Below are positions 54,143 to 63,502 of a stretch of 64,000 nucleotides of DNA, piece by piece. The DNA is taken from contig JBBBDQ010001269.1 in NCBI GenBank assembly GCA_037127315.1, forward strand, positions 2,173,001 to 2,237,000. The letters run 5' to 3'. Both the position numbers and the translations under genes were made by a program. Each line of letters opens with the position of its first letter. Positions within the stretch are counted from its first letter, which is position 1. A model generated the notes under the pieces. It ran no database searches. It saw nothing but the letters and a program-made list of their open reading frames with translations, and was not told the origin of the DNA. Origin of the DNA: Ascarosepion bandense. Its lineage: Eukaryota; Mollusca; Cephalopoda; Sepiida; Sepiidae.

Positions 54143-54299
54143 GCTTTTAGGAAGTAACGCATAATGAAACACATTCTGAATGACTCCGTACACATTAATC
54201 CATCCAAAACTGTGGGAGAAAGAATATGGAAGAACCAGACAAAGGAATGGGAGTCTTGGTGAGGGAAATGGTTGTTGCAATTTCTACCAAGAAGTTGGC

Positions 54300-54966
54300 C
54301 TTGAATGAAGAAGTTCACCGATCAGTCATACAAGAGGTGCAAATGTCCACTAATTTAAAAATGTCTCGAGAAAACAGTCTGAAAAATGCAAAGTAATTTC
54401 TGAACAAGGTGAAATATCTTCTTGATTGAAGGACAGTCTGGTTCTTTTTACATAAAAAAATAAATTTCGTCTAGTCCTACAGCATAACAGCTTTCGTACT
54501 ATTTATCAAGACATAATGACCAGGTTTCCCTAAAATATTATGGTTTTGGTGTATGTCTCCAGGTAGGTTGATGTCATGTCATGCCGCACTTCGTAATACG
54601 GTTTCAGATTTTATATGAATGGCAATGTGGGGTCGGTGAACACCCTAGTCAAGCGTTGGTTAAATGTGTGGCTGCTTGAAGACCCATATGTGTCGCAGTA
54701 AGATACAATTTCCTCCAGGAAGAGTCAGAAATGGTTGTCAGATAATTGGATCCTTATTGTTCCTTGACTGTAATGCTATGAATTATGTGTTGAGCGCATT
54801 TGAGAAAGACACCAATCGCATTGCTTTTAACACCAAGACCTAGCTGATTGACAGGCTTAAGAAAGTATTTGAGGCTCTCGCTAGGGCCATTGTGATTGCA
54901 GCATGTATCAAATTCCGGAGTCGGATCAAAGCCATGTTAGGTACTGCCGATGCCTTCATTCAGTGA
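54300..54966 (+). pseudogene. Mariner-type transposase relic
   Basis: Shifting frames recover the order of an IS630/mariner-type transposase: 'KKFTDQSYKRCKCPL' (AYKR.TGHLL block), 'IFLIEGQ', 'HNDQV' (NKQNDRIY block), 'SRKSQKWLSDNW' (HTAR..Q.WL..N block), then 'EKDTNRIAFNTKT', a stop, and 'LIDRLKKVFEALARAIVIAA' to 'ADAFIQ' and a stop. Catalytic Asp residues are not preserved where expected. The 60-bp minisatellite lies just 5'. Confidence 0.7.
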
Positions 54967-55064
54967 ATAGTCTTTTGATTATTATATCCTCTATACCAAT
55001 TTACTATTTTTTCAATAAATTGATTTTGGGCTTAGATATTCATTTTCCATTTTAAAAATAAACT

Positions 55065-55069
<5 letters not shown>

Positions 55070-55141
<72 letters not shown>
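55070..55141. repeat. (TA)n(GT)n microsatellite
   Basis: TA then GT repeats. Confidence 0.98.
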
Positions 55142-55143
<2 letters not shown>

Positions 55144-55209
55144 GAGAACCAACGTTTTTACAATTCCGAGTTCTCTGACAAAAATATTTTTTAAAAGTGC
55201 TCAATACAA

Positions 55210-55450
55210 TAAATATGGTAGAACATAATATAACCATATAATTAAATTTGTTTTTTAATTAAAAATACATTGCGACACGGAAATGTCTATGTTTCGAGAT
55301 TTTGATCTCGTCATAAATCAATGTTAGATCATAGAAATCATTTTCACAACTATATCTAACATTGCCTGATGATGAGATAGTAATCTCGAAACATAGAAAT
55401 TTACGTGTCACAACGTATTTTTAATTAAAAATCAAATTTGATTATATATA
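55210..55450. repeat. Palindromic element with hammerhead-like arms
   Basis: Left arm 55225-55336 and right arm 55348-55450 are complements ('taattaaaaatacattgcga' and 'caacgtatttttaattaaaa' regions, 'tatgtttcgagat', 'aacattg') with a short centre. The right arm (plus) carries the fuller hammerhead pattern; the left arm (minus) has a damaged core (ATGACGA). Confidence 0.85.
55360..55422 (+). ncRNA. Hammerhead-like motif in palindrome
   Basis: CTGATGA (55366-55372), an unpaired U, stem II GAGAT-AGTA-ATCTC, GAAA (55388-55391), stem III ACAU/GUGU with NUH = GUC. Stem I is weak: a C-A at the cleavage-proximal pair, then three pairs. Core complete, stems imperfect. Confidence 0.5.
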
Positions 55451-55995
55451 GATGTGTGTGAATATTGATCAGAATTACATATAACGTAAATGTAAATAAC
55501 CACCTTCGCTACACAGGAAAGAATTTTATTACACAAGAGAAAAAAAATAAATTACCGAAACGAAACATTATTTAATTAGTTACGATAACTTGCAACATTT
55601 GTTCGCTTTCGATGATTGCAGACAATGGTGTACAGTGTCATGTACATTTAGACTGTTTTTGAAATCACTCTGCGATCAATCATGAGACAAAAAAGTGAGG
55701 TAGTGTTTTGTTGAAGTAATCTTCCGGTATATACGAAACCCGTTCTGATTTATGCTTACGCGCAAGATGTCCGGCAATCTCCCTGGTCAACCCTCTCTGC
55801 ATAACAGGGCCTTAATGAATATATTATATGATGGGACAATGTATTGTTCCTGCAATGAACGCACCTTTATTATTCATTCTACTCGGTCAACATATGTGCG
55901 AACAGGGATATATCATAGGTAATTACTTGCTTAATGATGCATGTAAGAAAACAGTTGCCTTTTGACCTTATGCCAAAAACATGCATTAGGTTAAA

Positions 55996-56370
55996 TCTAA
56001 ACTTATTTATAAATGGAACTTTGTCTGTTTTTGTGTGTCTGTGTGTGTGTGTCCGTTACCTATAGACTCCGAAACGGCTAAACCGATTTTCTTGAAAATT
56101 TACACAATTGTACTATAACCGTCTGTGAGTGTTCTCAGCTAGGTTTTGTGTCTAGGTACCCCCGATAAATATCGAAAATCGATAATCGAAAAAATCGGGT
56201 TATAGAAGGAGTGGTCCGATTTTAATCGAATTTGATACACTCATAGAAAAAGACATAAGAAACGATATCCAGAAGTTTCAAGGTTGCAGTTCTTACAGTA
56301 GTGCAGAAAATCGATAATATATACATAAAAGCTTTAATTACACCCGAGCAACGCCGGGCTATGCTGCTGG
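55996..56370 (+). mobile_element. Helitron-H, short copy
   Basis: Starts TCTAAACTTATTTATAAATG, ends with hairpin CCCGAGCAACGCCGGG and CTGCTGG, with A before and T after (Helitron target AT). It lacks about 360 bp of the middle present in the copy at 40.2 kb. Confidence 0.85.
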
Positions 56371-56559
56371 TATATCATGAGAAATTTCTTACTTAATGAC
56401 GCATGCAAAAAAACAGTTCTGTCAAAAAAGAAGATAAAATCTATCCAGATGGTGTCTAAATCTTGTTGATACCCCGATTATTGGGCTATGTATACCCCCA
56501 TTGATCTCTACATTTATTAGTATTAGCGTTAATTGAAAAAACTTTCATGATGAATTTGT

Positions 56560-56564
<5 letters not shown>

Positions 56565-56613
<49 letters not shown>

Positions 56614-57000
56614 TAATGATCCACGTATACTGTCTTAATATGTATAGGAAAAACTACCGAAAATTTGTAAGTTTAAAAATGTATTTTTTGACAGTATTTA
56701 TTTATTTATTTCTATTATTATATATATATATATATAATAATATTATAATATATATATATAATATAAATAATATATATATTATATATATAATATATATATA
56801 TATTATATATGTAATATATATATATTATATATATATATATTCTATATACAATATATATATATATTATATATATATATAATACATATAGTATATATATATA
56901 TTATAATATATGTGAAAAGTGTATGTATATAATTATAAATATCAATATATATATATATAAATATGTAATTTGTTATATATATTATATCGTTTACATATAT
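56565..57000. repeat. Extended TA-rich low-complexity block
   Basis: (TA)n at 56565-56611, then from about 56715 to 57000 almost purely A/T sequence built from 'atatat' and 'attata' units. It splits the left arm of the large inverted repeat described next. Confidence 0.95.
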
Positions 57001-57059
57001 ATGCGTGGTACTTATTTAAAAGTGCTCAATATCAGTGATAGAGCAGACATATTCATATA

Positions 57060-57120
57060 GATAGGTGTGAGTTTGTAAACCTGGGTTTCACGCTTTTGCG
57101 ATCGTCAGACAAACTGATTA
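57060..57120 (-). ncRNA. Hammerhead motif (type I), left inner arm
   Basis: Minus strand: stem I AGTTTGT with ACAAACT, seven pairs; CTGACGA core (57108-57102); stem II CGC-AAAA-GCG with a U-U mismatch at its base; GAAA; stem III ACCC/GGUU with one C-U mismatch; NUH = UUU. Stem II is better than in the right arm, stem III worse. Confidence 0.6.
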
Positions 57121-57149
57121 ATTTTTTTTTTAAATTGGTTATATGCCTA

Positions 57150-57284
57150 CTTTGTCTACATGAGAAAGTAGCAATTATATCTCATACCCCACAAAAGAAC
57201 TTACTAAACACGAGATCAGAACTCATTTCCAAATGCAGACATGAAAATAAATACCTATTATCACAATTTATACCAAACGGATAA
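57150..57284 (+). pseudogene. PLE-D-like GIY-YIG C-terminal fragment
   Basis: The frame ends in 'NLLNTRSELISKCRHENKYL' followed by 'LSQF'. This corresponds to 'QLLNQRNDIIHKCRHRNKFK' at the C terminus of PLE-D and marks the end of the GIY-YIG module. Only about 40 residues are recognisable. Confidence 0.65.
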
Positions 57285-57650
57285 AAATAAAAAATCACAC
57301 GTCTCTGCCATAGTAAAATTGATAATTAATAAACACTAACAAGCACTACAAATTAGAATTTCCACCATGTAAATATACGCAACCACAAAAAATAATAAAA
57401 CAAGCCAATAACCAACTTTAAAACAAAAATAACAATACAGCCTTAAATAAAATAATAGCAATTCTTACCTACCATAGTTTCACACAGAACCCATCAAAAG
57501 TACATATGTACGTACGAGAAATCGACAACAATTCGCGCGGTAACATCGCTACACACCATTCGAAGATGCCAACTGAATATACATATATATACCGAACCCC
57601 GCACGATTCTCATGTGTATGTTTATGCAAGCCTCAGTGACCAAACGCACG

Positions 57651-57685
<35 letters not shown>

Positions 57686-57774
57686 TTGCGCGCGTTGATG
57701 GGTGTACAAATGTATATATGTGTATGTCTGCGTCTGTCGTGACAGATTTTTCCCCCACTTCCACAAAAATACAC
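57285..57774. other. Centre of the inverted repeat, largely unidentified
   Basis: A-rich sequence (57300-57480), then a (GT)n tract at 57655-57682 in unique-looking DNA. No further coding trace. Confidence 0.45.
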
Positions 57775-57800
57775 GAATATAACCAATTTTTAAAAAAAAA

Positions 57801-57860
57801 TTAATCAGTTTGTCTGACGATCACAAAAGCGTGAAACCCAGGGTTACAAGCTCACACCTA
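57801..57860 (+). ncRNA. Hammerhead motif (type I), right inner arm
   Basis: Plus strand: stem I AGTTTGT with ACAAGCT, seven pairs (one G-U); CTGACGA at 57814-57820; stem II CAC-AAAA-GCG with one A-C mismatch plus the basal U-U; GAAA at 57833-57836; stem III ACCC/GGGU perfect but with a 1-nt loop (ACC/GGU with a 3-nt loop is more realistic); NUH = GUU, cleavage after U57845. Confidence 0.65.
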
Positions 57861-57995
57861 TCGATATGAATATATTATAATATATATATATATATATTAT
57901 ATATATATATATAATAATCGAAATAAAAAATACTGTCAAAAATACGTTTTTAAACTTACAACTTTTCAGTAGATTTTCCTATATATATATATATA

Positions 57996-58258
57996 TAGTC
58001 ATCCGCAGACAGATCTCTTTCGCTGTATCACAGCTCACCAGTACGGTTAGACAGCTGATTGCCTTTTACCCAAGATTGGAGTCAGTCGGCGATTCTACCT
58101 CTGAGCTACTGCGCTCGGTAGAAGAAGGCCGACTTTTAGCGTGTATATTATCATTATACACGCCCAATAGCCCGAGAGTGTTCTAATTCATTGCTGAATG
58201 AACGATGCGTAGATGCCAGAGAAGCTACTGTTTTTTAAAGTCTACCATTCCTCCAGAG
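57996..58258 (-). repeat. S2 element, copy c
   Basis: Minus strand: full S2 from 'ggaatggtagactttaaaaa' (58258) through the leader, A box 'tagctcagagg' (58108-58098, consensus), a degraded B box and a hammerhead region with perfect stem II (GCTGT/ACAGC), GUC and stem I, but core CTGGTGA (A6 to G). It ends at (TA)n 57980-57998. Confidence 0.82.
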
Positions 58259-58284
58259 GGCTCAATCAGTGTGGGAGAGCGTAA

Positions 58285-58365
58285 ATAGTCATCCGCAGAC
58301 AGATCTGTTTCGCTGTATCACAACTCAACAGTACGGTTAGACAGCCGATTGCCTTTTACCCAGGA
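58285..58365 (-). repeat. S2 element, copy d (3' end only)
   Basis: Minus strand: 'gggtaaaaggcaatcggctg', then the hammerhead with core CTGTTGA (A6 to U), a stem II with one G-U, perfect stem III ACAGA/UCUGU, GUC and stem I CCGUA/UGCGG. Together with copies a and c it defines the intact consensus. Confidence 0.82.
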
Positions 58366-59110
58366 GTTTTCGATATAATAATTTATATATGATTTTCTCC
58401 CATACTGATATAAAGTCTGTCGCATGAATACAATTTTCAAATAAGTTATCACATCTTTAAATATTGCTTTGTTGGTTAGGCTACGAAATCGAGCAGATAT
58501 TATATTTCGGGAATCTGAATAAATTTGCATTTACAAGACGGCGTTCCCCGTGGGCTACTTTTTTAAAACAATATCTTCTGGCTTATGTATTCTATAATAT
58601 TTAATAAAAAAATACAAGCCACTTCTCCCTAACAGGTTTCAGATCTGCCTTCCTATATTGATAGAAACCCACCATCGGCTTTTAGACTGTTCGTTCAGAA
58701 AGTTTTGTAGCCAACCGAGGTTTCATTACGCTTTTAAGTACTGCAGATCATACCACTTGAATCACAAAAACGTATATCCACTCGAATGTCAACATGTGTT
58801 TATATAAAATTCAAACAAAATAATTTCTAAGGATTTCATAGATGTTTATTTTATTTAATGTTAATTTAATAAGAAATGATGTTGGATTAAAAATAAAAAA
58901 GCAACACAAAATTCTTTATATTAAGTGTATGTATGGCAGAAGTTAGCGGAATCGTAATTCTTCTCTGTTATAAATGGAAATCATTAGCAATTGTATAATA
59001 GTACTTTTTTGTTGTTTATACACAATGGATGACCGAAAACTAACGTACATAGACGCTCATAGCGACCCTAATTAAGATATTGTTAAATCTGTGAATACAT
59101 GACACACAGA
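58366..59110. other. No recognisable feature
   Basis: AT-rich, nothing identified. Confidence 0.4.
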
Positions 59111-59114
59111 ATGT

Positions 59115-59490
59115 ATGAATTACAATGTGGTTCTACAGAAGGATGCTGCGAATATCATGTATCGAGCATGTGAGCAATAATGAGGTTTTGGAAAGGATGA
59201 AAACGAAAAGGAAATTAATACTGAGCATGATGAAGAGACAGCTGAAGTTCCTGGGACATGCGATAAGAAAAGAGGGCTTAGAGAACCTGACACCAACAGG
59301 CCAGATGGAGGGGAAAAATAGACCGGGAAAAGCAGCGGATAACATATTTGAAGGAGATAATCAGGTGGATGACGGAACGAGGGTTGCATGGTATAACAGG
59401 AGAAAGCGTGCTAAGAGCCACTAGGGTAAGGAGACGCGGAAAGCCATGATCGCCTACGTCCTGAAAGGACAGGGCACCTAGAAGAAGAAG
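59115..59490 (+). pseudogene. RTE-B C-terminal fragment
   Basis: 99-codon frame (59125-59424): 'MWFYRRMLRISCIEHVSNNE', 'MKTKRKLILSMMKRQLKFLG' and 'TPTGQMEGKNRPGKAA', then decayed 'RKAMIAYVLKGQGT'. Followed by the RTE-B-linked spacer. Confidence 0.9.
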
Positions 59491-59622
59491 ATATATGCCA
59501 ACTGTTTATAAGAAACTATAATGTGGATATAAAGTGGGGGTCAAATCTATATTGTAATCAATATATAAATTGATCCCTCGTTTTGTGGTCATGTTAGTTT
59601 CTATACAGTTATATTCTAGATT
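59491..59622 (+). repeat. RTE-B-linked spacer, uninterrupted
   Basis: 'tgccaactgtttataagaaa', 'aaagtgggggtcaaatctat', 'atatattgatccctcg'-type sequence and 'ttatattctagatttgtggg'. This is the unoccupied counterpart of the Helitron site at 40.2 kb. Confidence 0.85.
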
Positions 59623-59624
59623 TG

Positions 59625-59765
59625 TGGGCTTGAGTTAGTGGATGACAAAACTGGGTTTGCATGGTGTAACAGGAGATGGCGTGCTAAGGGCCACCAGGGA
59701 TAGGGAGTCGTGGAAAGCCATTATCGCCTATGTACTGAATGGACAGGGCACGTAAAGAAGAAAAA
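59625..59765 (+). pseudogene. RTE-B 3' terminal fragment
   Basis: Decayed last 40 codons and the tail 'tgaatggacagggcacgtaa', paralogous to 40930-41070. Confidence 0.85.
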
Positions 59766-60298
59766 TTTTGTGCCCAGGAGTATGTAATGCGCATGTGTAT
59801 ATTATGTATCGGCAAAGATGGACGCGATCTTTTAAAATAAATAAATAAACGTAGAGGTGTGGGTATACTAAGATTTTTGTATCCCCATGGTTAAAATATG
59901 TTTCCAAAAAAATGAATTGAAGAAAGTAAATCACATGCATGGATATTTCTTTTCAAATGATCGTGGAGACAAAAGTCTATTGTTCTTGAAGGATCCATCC
60001 TCACCGAAAGCCTCAAAATTCAAAGACTAGCTGCGTCAGTGTTCTGCGGAATAAAACCTATGTTGCTCTGAGAAGAAAAGAAGCCAGGTGGAAGTAGTCG
60101 TTCGTTCCCGCGTCTTAATCATCGGCGATCACTCAAATACGCATACTATAAACCTCAGACTCAAAATTAGCTCAATACCGACTGACCAATATCTGAGAAT
60201 ATAACTTAGCGCTTTCCGGTCCGTAATACTAAGGAAGACACCTTAAACCGTTTCCCTGCGTATAGCAATTTCGACACGATCTGAATTATAATATAAAT
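59766..60298. other. No recognisable feature
   Basis: Nothing identified. Confidence 0.4.
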
Positions 60299-60725
60299 GT
60301 TCCGATGAACTTAGCCCACTGGTGCCCCATATACATAAATTTACTCAAGCCACAAGATTAACAACTACGTCCCAACGTTTTACTGTGAAGCAAATAAATT
60401 GTAATCGCAAATTCTACTCCATCAGTTTCTTTTCTCGCACTTCCCGTTTGTGGAATTCCCTTCCGTTTACCCGACAGCTATAATTTCCAAGAATTTAAAC
60501 GTAAAATCATTAGTCATACCTAATCTCACTAAATTTCATCCTCACTCGCATGCTCCTTACTCTGTCCACTCCACTCTCAACAGTATTCTCATCTTTTTCT
60601 TATCCACTTCCTGACACTCCCTATAACCAGTCACTCTTGCTCATAACTTTCGTCCTATGTAATCCCCTGCAAAACTGTGGCAATAAAATGCTTTGCTTGG
60701 GGTGATATAATTAATTATAAAAAAA
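60299..60725 (+). pseudogene. LINE-A 3' fragment
   Basis: 'SDELSPLVPHIHKFTQATRL' type sequence, 'RKFYSISFFSRTSRLWNSLP', then the 3' UTR and tail 'gctttgcttggggtgatata' with poly-A. Small deletions remove the CFPDS block. Confidence 0.88.
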
Positions 60726-60984
60726 AATATTCGGGAACAAAGCAAAATATCTTTGAATCAAACAGAATTATTTTTCTGAAGAATTTAGGTGGAATATGTT
60801 TGTGATGTAAAAAAATGTAAGATTGTACAGCACACTAATTAGGGCTTCCATTACGATATAGTCAATATTATGAATGTGTACTTTCAGAGTAGGTTACAAG
60901 GTGGGCGTGTTTATCGTCTTAGCGAAAACAGGTGGATGACAGAATGAGGGAAAGTATTTTGTTGAATGTATATGGGAGTCCAGG

Positions 60985-61295
60985 ATGTGCGTTGTGGTCC
61001 AGTGGATATCGACTCGGAACGAAAAATCGGTAGAGCCGAGTTCGAATTCCAGTTGAATTCGTTGCAATCATATACGCGCAAATACCCTTGGGAAAGGTAT
61101 TAATCCGTCTCTTCCTTCCAGTTATAGATTAAATAACAGGACAAATTGGGTTCTATAGCCTTGGTTGGCAACCAGTCTATAGCATAAAGCAATGGCAAGC
61201 TACTGCGGAATAATCTTCTGCCCAGTCAGCCAAGCCTCTTTCGAGACATGATCGCCCAAAGCGTGTATCACGTATGTCACTTAACTGACTGATAT
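60985..61295 (+). repeat. S1 SINE, full length
   Basis: A box 'tggtccagtgg', B box 'gagttcgaattcc' (closest to consensus here), complete body and end block 'cacttaactgactgat'. Confidence 0.9.
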
Positions 61296-61345
61296 GGGAG
61301 TCATAACTCTGAGTAAATAATTATAACTCCCATATTAGTCATGTA

Positions 61346-61640
61346 GTCCACGGTTATATCGTGTTGACTACACCGGTTCCCGTCGGATCACCGAAGTTAA
61401 GCAACATCGAGCCTGGTCAGTACTTAAATGGGTGACCAGTTGGGAATACCAGGTGCTGTAAACGTAAGGACCAAGAATGATCCACCGGTCCTCCATGTTT
61501 TGGGGTTAGGTGCAGGGCTAACAACCCTCCCCCGTAAAAAAACAGTTTGTTACAGAAACGGCAACAAAAAGTTGCTGCCCTATGCACCATCTGGGTGTCA
61601 TGGATAAATGATGATGAATGATGATGATTAGTCATATGAA
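61346..61640 (+). repeat. 5S rRNA-derived SINE, most complete copy
   Basis: 61349-61462 is a nearly full 5S-like sequence: 5' stem (tccacggttatatcgtgttg), 'ggatcaccgaagttaagcaa' (box A region), 'gagcctggtcagtacttaaa', 'tgggtgaccagttgggaata' and 'ccaggtgctgtaa' (3' stem). It is followed by an unrelated body with 'gggctaacaaccctcccccg' and 'gttacagaaacggcaac', and an (ATGATG)-type tail at 61600-61630. Head, body and simple tail match the layout of SINE3-type, 5S-promoted SINEs. Confidence 0.82.
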
Positions 61641-62230
61641 CAAAAATACTTGCAAAAGTGAGAAACAACAAAATAAGTACTATTTAGTAACTGGTTGTTA
61701 TGTTGTGTTAAAGGAACGAGAGACATTAATCCTGAGTAAAATTGTGAATCAAGGATTAGAATCCAACAGAATGATGAGATAAAGTATGACTAAAATGTTT
61801 AGTCTTTCGGGAATATTTTTTATAGAATTGTATAATGAGATTCCAGATAATTTAGTGAGAAAAATACAACAACCTGGGATTTGATTACAGTGAATTTTTA
61901 TTGAGTGATACAAATATTATTGCTTTGGCCTGAAAAAGAAAAAAGAGACAAAATTCTCATTGACGCACGTGTTAATGACCTGTCCGTGTGAACTAATTGG
62001 CCGATAGTAAAAATCTAACGTTTTTCTGTAGATGATGAAGTTTGGCTGATTCCCATTGATTGAGAAAGTGAATTAATGATAATGTATATTGGTTATAATT
62101 ATTATGTTATAATACATTTTATAATTATTCTTTTCATTTTTTTTTATTTACGTTTTAATGGACACGACTGATGAAACGAATACATTTATTTCTGACCGCA
62201 AGTTCGGGTCTAAGTACTATTGGCGGTTAT
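61641..62230. other. No recognisable feature
   Basis: Nothing identified. Confidence 0.4.
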
Positions 62231-62235
62231 GCAAA

Positions 62236-62700
62236 CAGGTGCTCTGCTCCAACGAACGTAAGTCACTAGTGCATGTGTTTACTCGTGCAACCAGGCTGGT
62301 AACTGGTTCCCACACATTCACAGTTAGATGAACCAAATGTAGCGCGACAATTCTACTCCTTCAGCTTCTTTTTTCGCACTTCCTGTCGAACTCGCTTCCA
62401 TATTCTTGCTTTCCTGTCGGCTACAACCTCCAGGAATTTAAATGCAATGTCAATACTCATCTCTTAACCACTTGAATCTAGTTCTTTCCACACCACCCTG
62501 TATATCTTTTCCTTTAACTGTCTTCACACCTGTATTCCCATCCTTCTCTTGCTCCTTTCTAACTGGTTCGTCTTTCTCTTCACTTCTATCTTATCTTTTT
62601 ACTTTATGTAGCCACATAATCTATTTACTCTTATGTAGCCCCCTGCACATCAGTGGCGTTACCGCCTTGCTCGAGGTGATAAGATTTTAAAAAGTTGTGT
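62236..62700 (+). pseudogene. LINE-A 3' fragment
   Basis: 'ALLQRT.VTSACVYSCNQAG'-type decayed start, then 'CNQ..LVTGSHTFTVR' and 'FCRLQPPGI.MQCQY', the 3' UTR and the family tail 'ccccctgcacatcagtggcg' plus 'ttaccgccttgctcgaggtg'. Confidence 0.85.
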
Positions 62701-62974
62701 CATTCTGCTGTTACTGCACAGTAGGATAACACCATAACATAAGAATTCAAGCCTCTTTTCTCAAACTGTCAAGTCTTCCTCAGCAACGGATTTTTAAACT
62801 GTAACCATATGGTATGAATTCCTGAACCACAACTACAATCAATTCTTTTGCTCTAGGCTGAAAGTTTAATTAATATAGGGTCGGTGACGATGCATGATTC
62901 TAGCTCAAGGAATCAAGTTTTATCGTTGAGAGAATAAGATGAACTCGAATCTCACAAAGCGACCATATACGCAC
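62701..62974. other. No recognisable feature
   Basis: Nothing identified. Confidence 0.4.
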
Positions 62975-63085
62975 TAACATAAGTGCTATTCTTGATACAT
63001 GCTTGGGCGATCATGTCTCGAAAGAAATATGAGTGAATAGGTAGAGATTTTTCTCACAGGTTGCAAATATTTTCTGCGTGATATT
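62975..63085 (-). repeat. S1 SINE, 3' fragment
   Basis: Minus strand: 'gcgatcatgtctcgaaagaa' region and the end block, diverged. Confidence 0.7.
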
Positions 63086-63430
63086 GGTTTGGAAGGTTTC
63101 CCGCAGATATTAAAATGCCACCTATTGCTGCTGATTACTGTGGGTAGATTTTTTTTTTTACCGCTAACCCCACCTACGTCATGGCCAGCATGCCTTCATC
63201 CGCTCGCTCCACTTGTATCTAAGATCAAGTGAAGTGTATTGGCCATGTTTGTCTTGAAAAGTTTCGCTTTGTAATTCTGGTAAGCATGTTTGTTAATTTT
63301 TTTGTGTTTTCTCTTGTAGCTATTTTTAACTTTGGAAATTTATTTAATTGTTGTTTGCATTTGAAGGTATTTTAATTTAATTTTAAGAATTCATTTAATT
63401 GTTTTTTTTTATTTAACCGACTGCTCACCA
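63086..63430. other. No recognisable feature
   Basis: Nothing identified. Confidence 0.4.
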
Positions 63431-63431
63431 C

Positions 63432-63457
63432 TTATAACTTATTTATAAATGGAACTT

Positions 63458-63502
<45 letters not shown>

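Larger units (their letters stand above)
56640..57985. repeat. Nested inverted repeat around a PLE fragment
   Basis: Outer arms: 56641-56720 ('gtaagtttaaaaatgtattt', 'ttgacagtattt') against 57915-57985. Inner arms: 57045-57145 against 57775-57875, about 90% identical over 100 bp and each containing a hammerhead. The left arms are separated by the TA-rich block, the right arms by about 40 bp of TA. The centre (57146-57774) holds the GIY-YIG C terminus of a PLE-D-like element. It resembles inverted terminal repeats of a Penelope-like element. Confidence 0.85.

Noticed and set aside
53735..54280. 181-codon minus-strand open frame with 20-residue repeats as a gene
   Set aside because: It is almost entirely the 60-bp minisatellite. 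The period is a multiple of three, so frames stay open on both strands by default. There is no start context or domain.
61346..61465. A functional 5S rRNA gene
   Set aside because: The sequence is diverged from a normal 5S at several stem positions, is followed by a SINE-like body and simple tail, and is isolated rather than in a tandem array.
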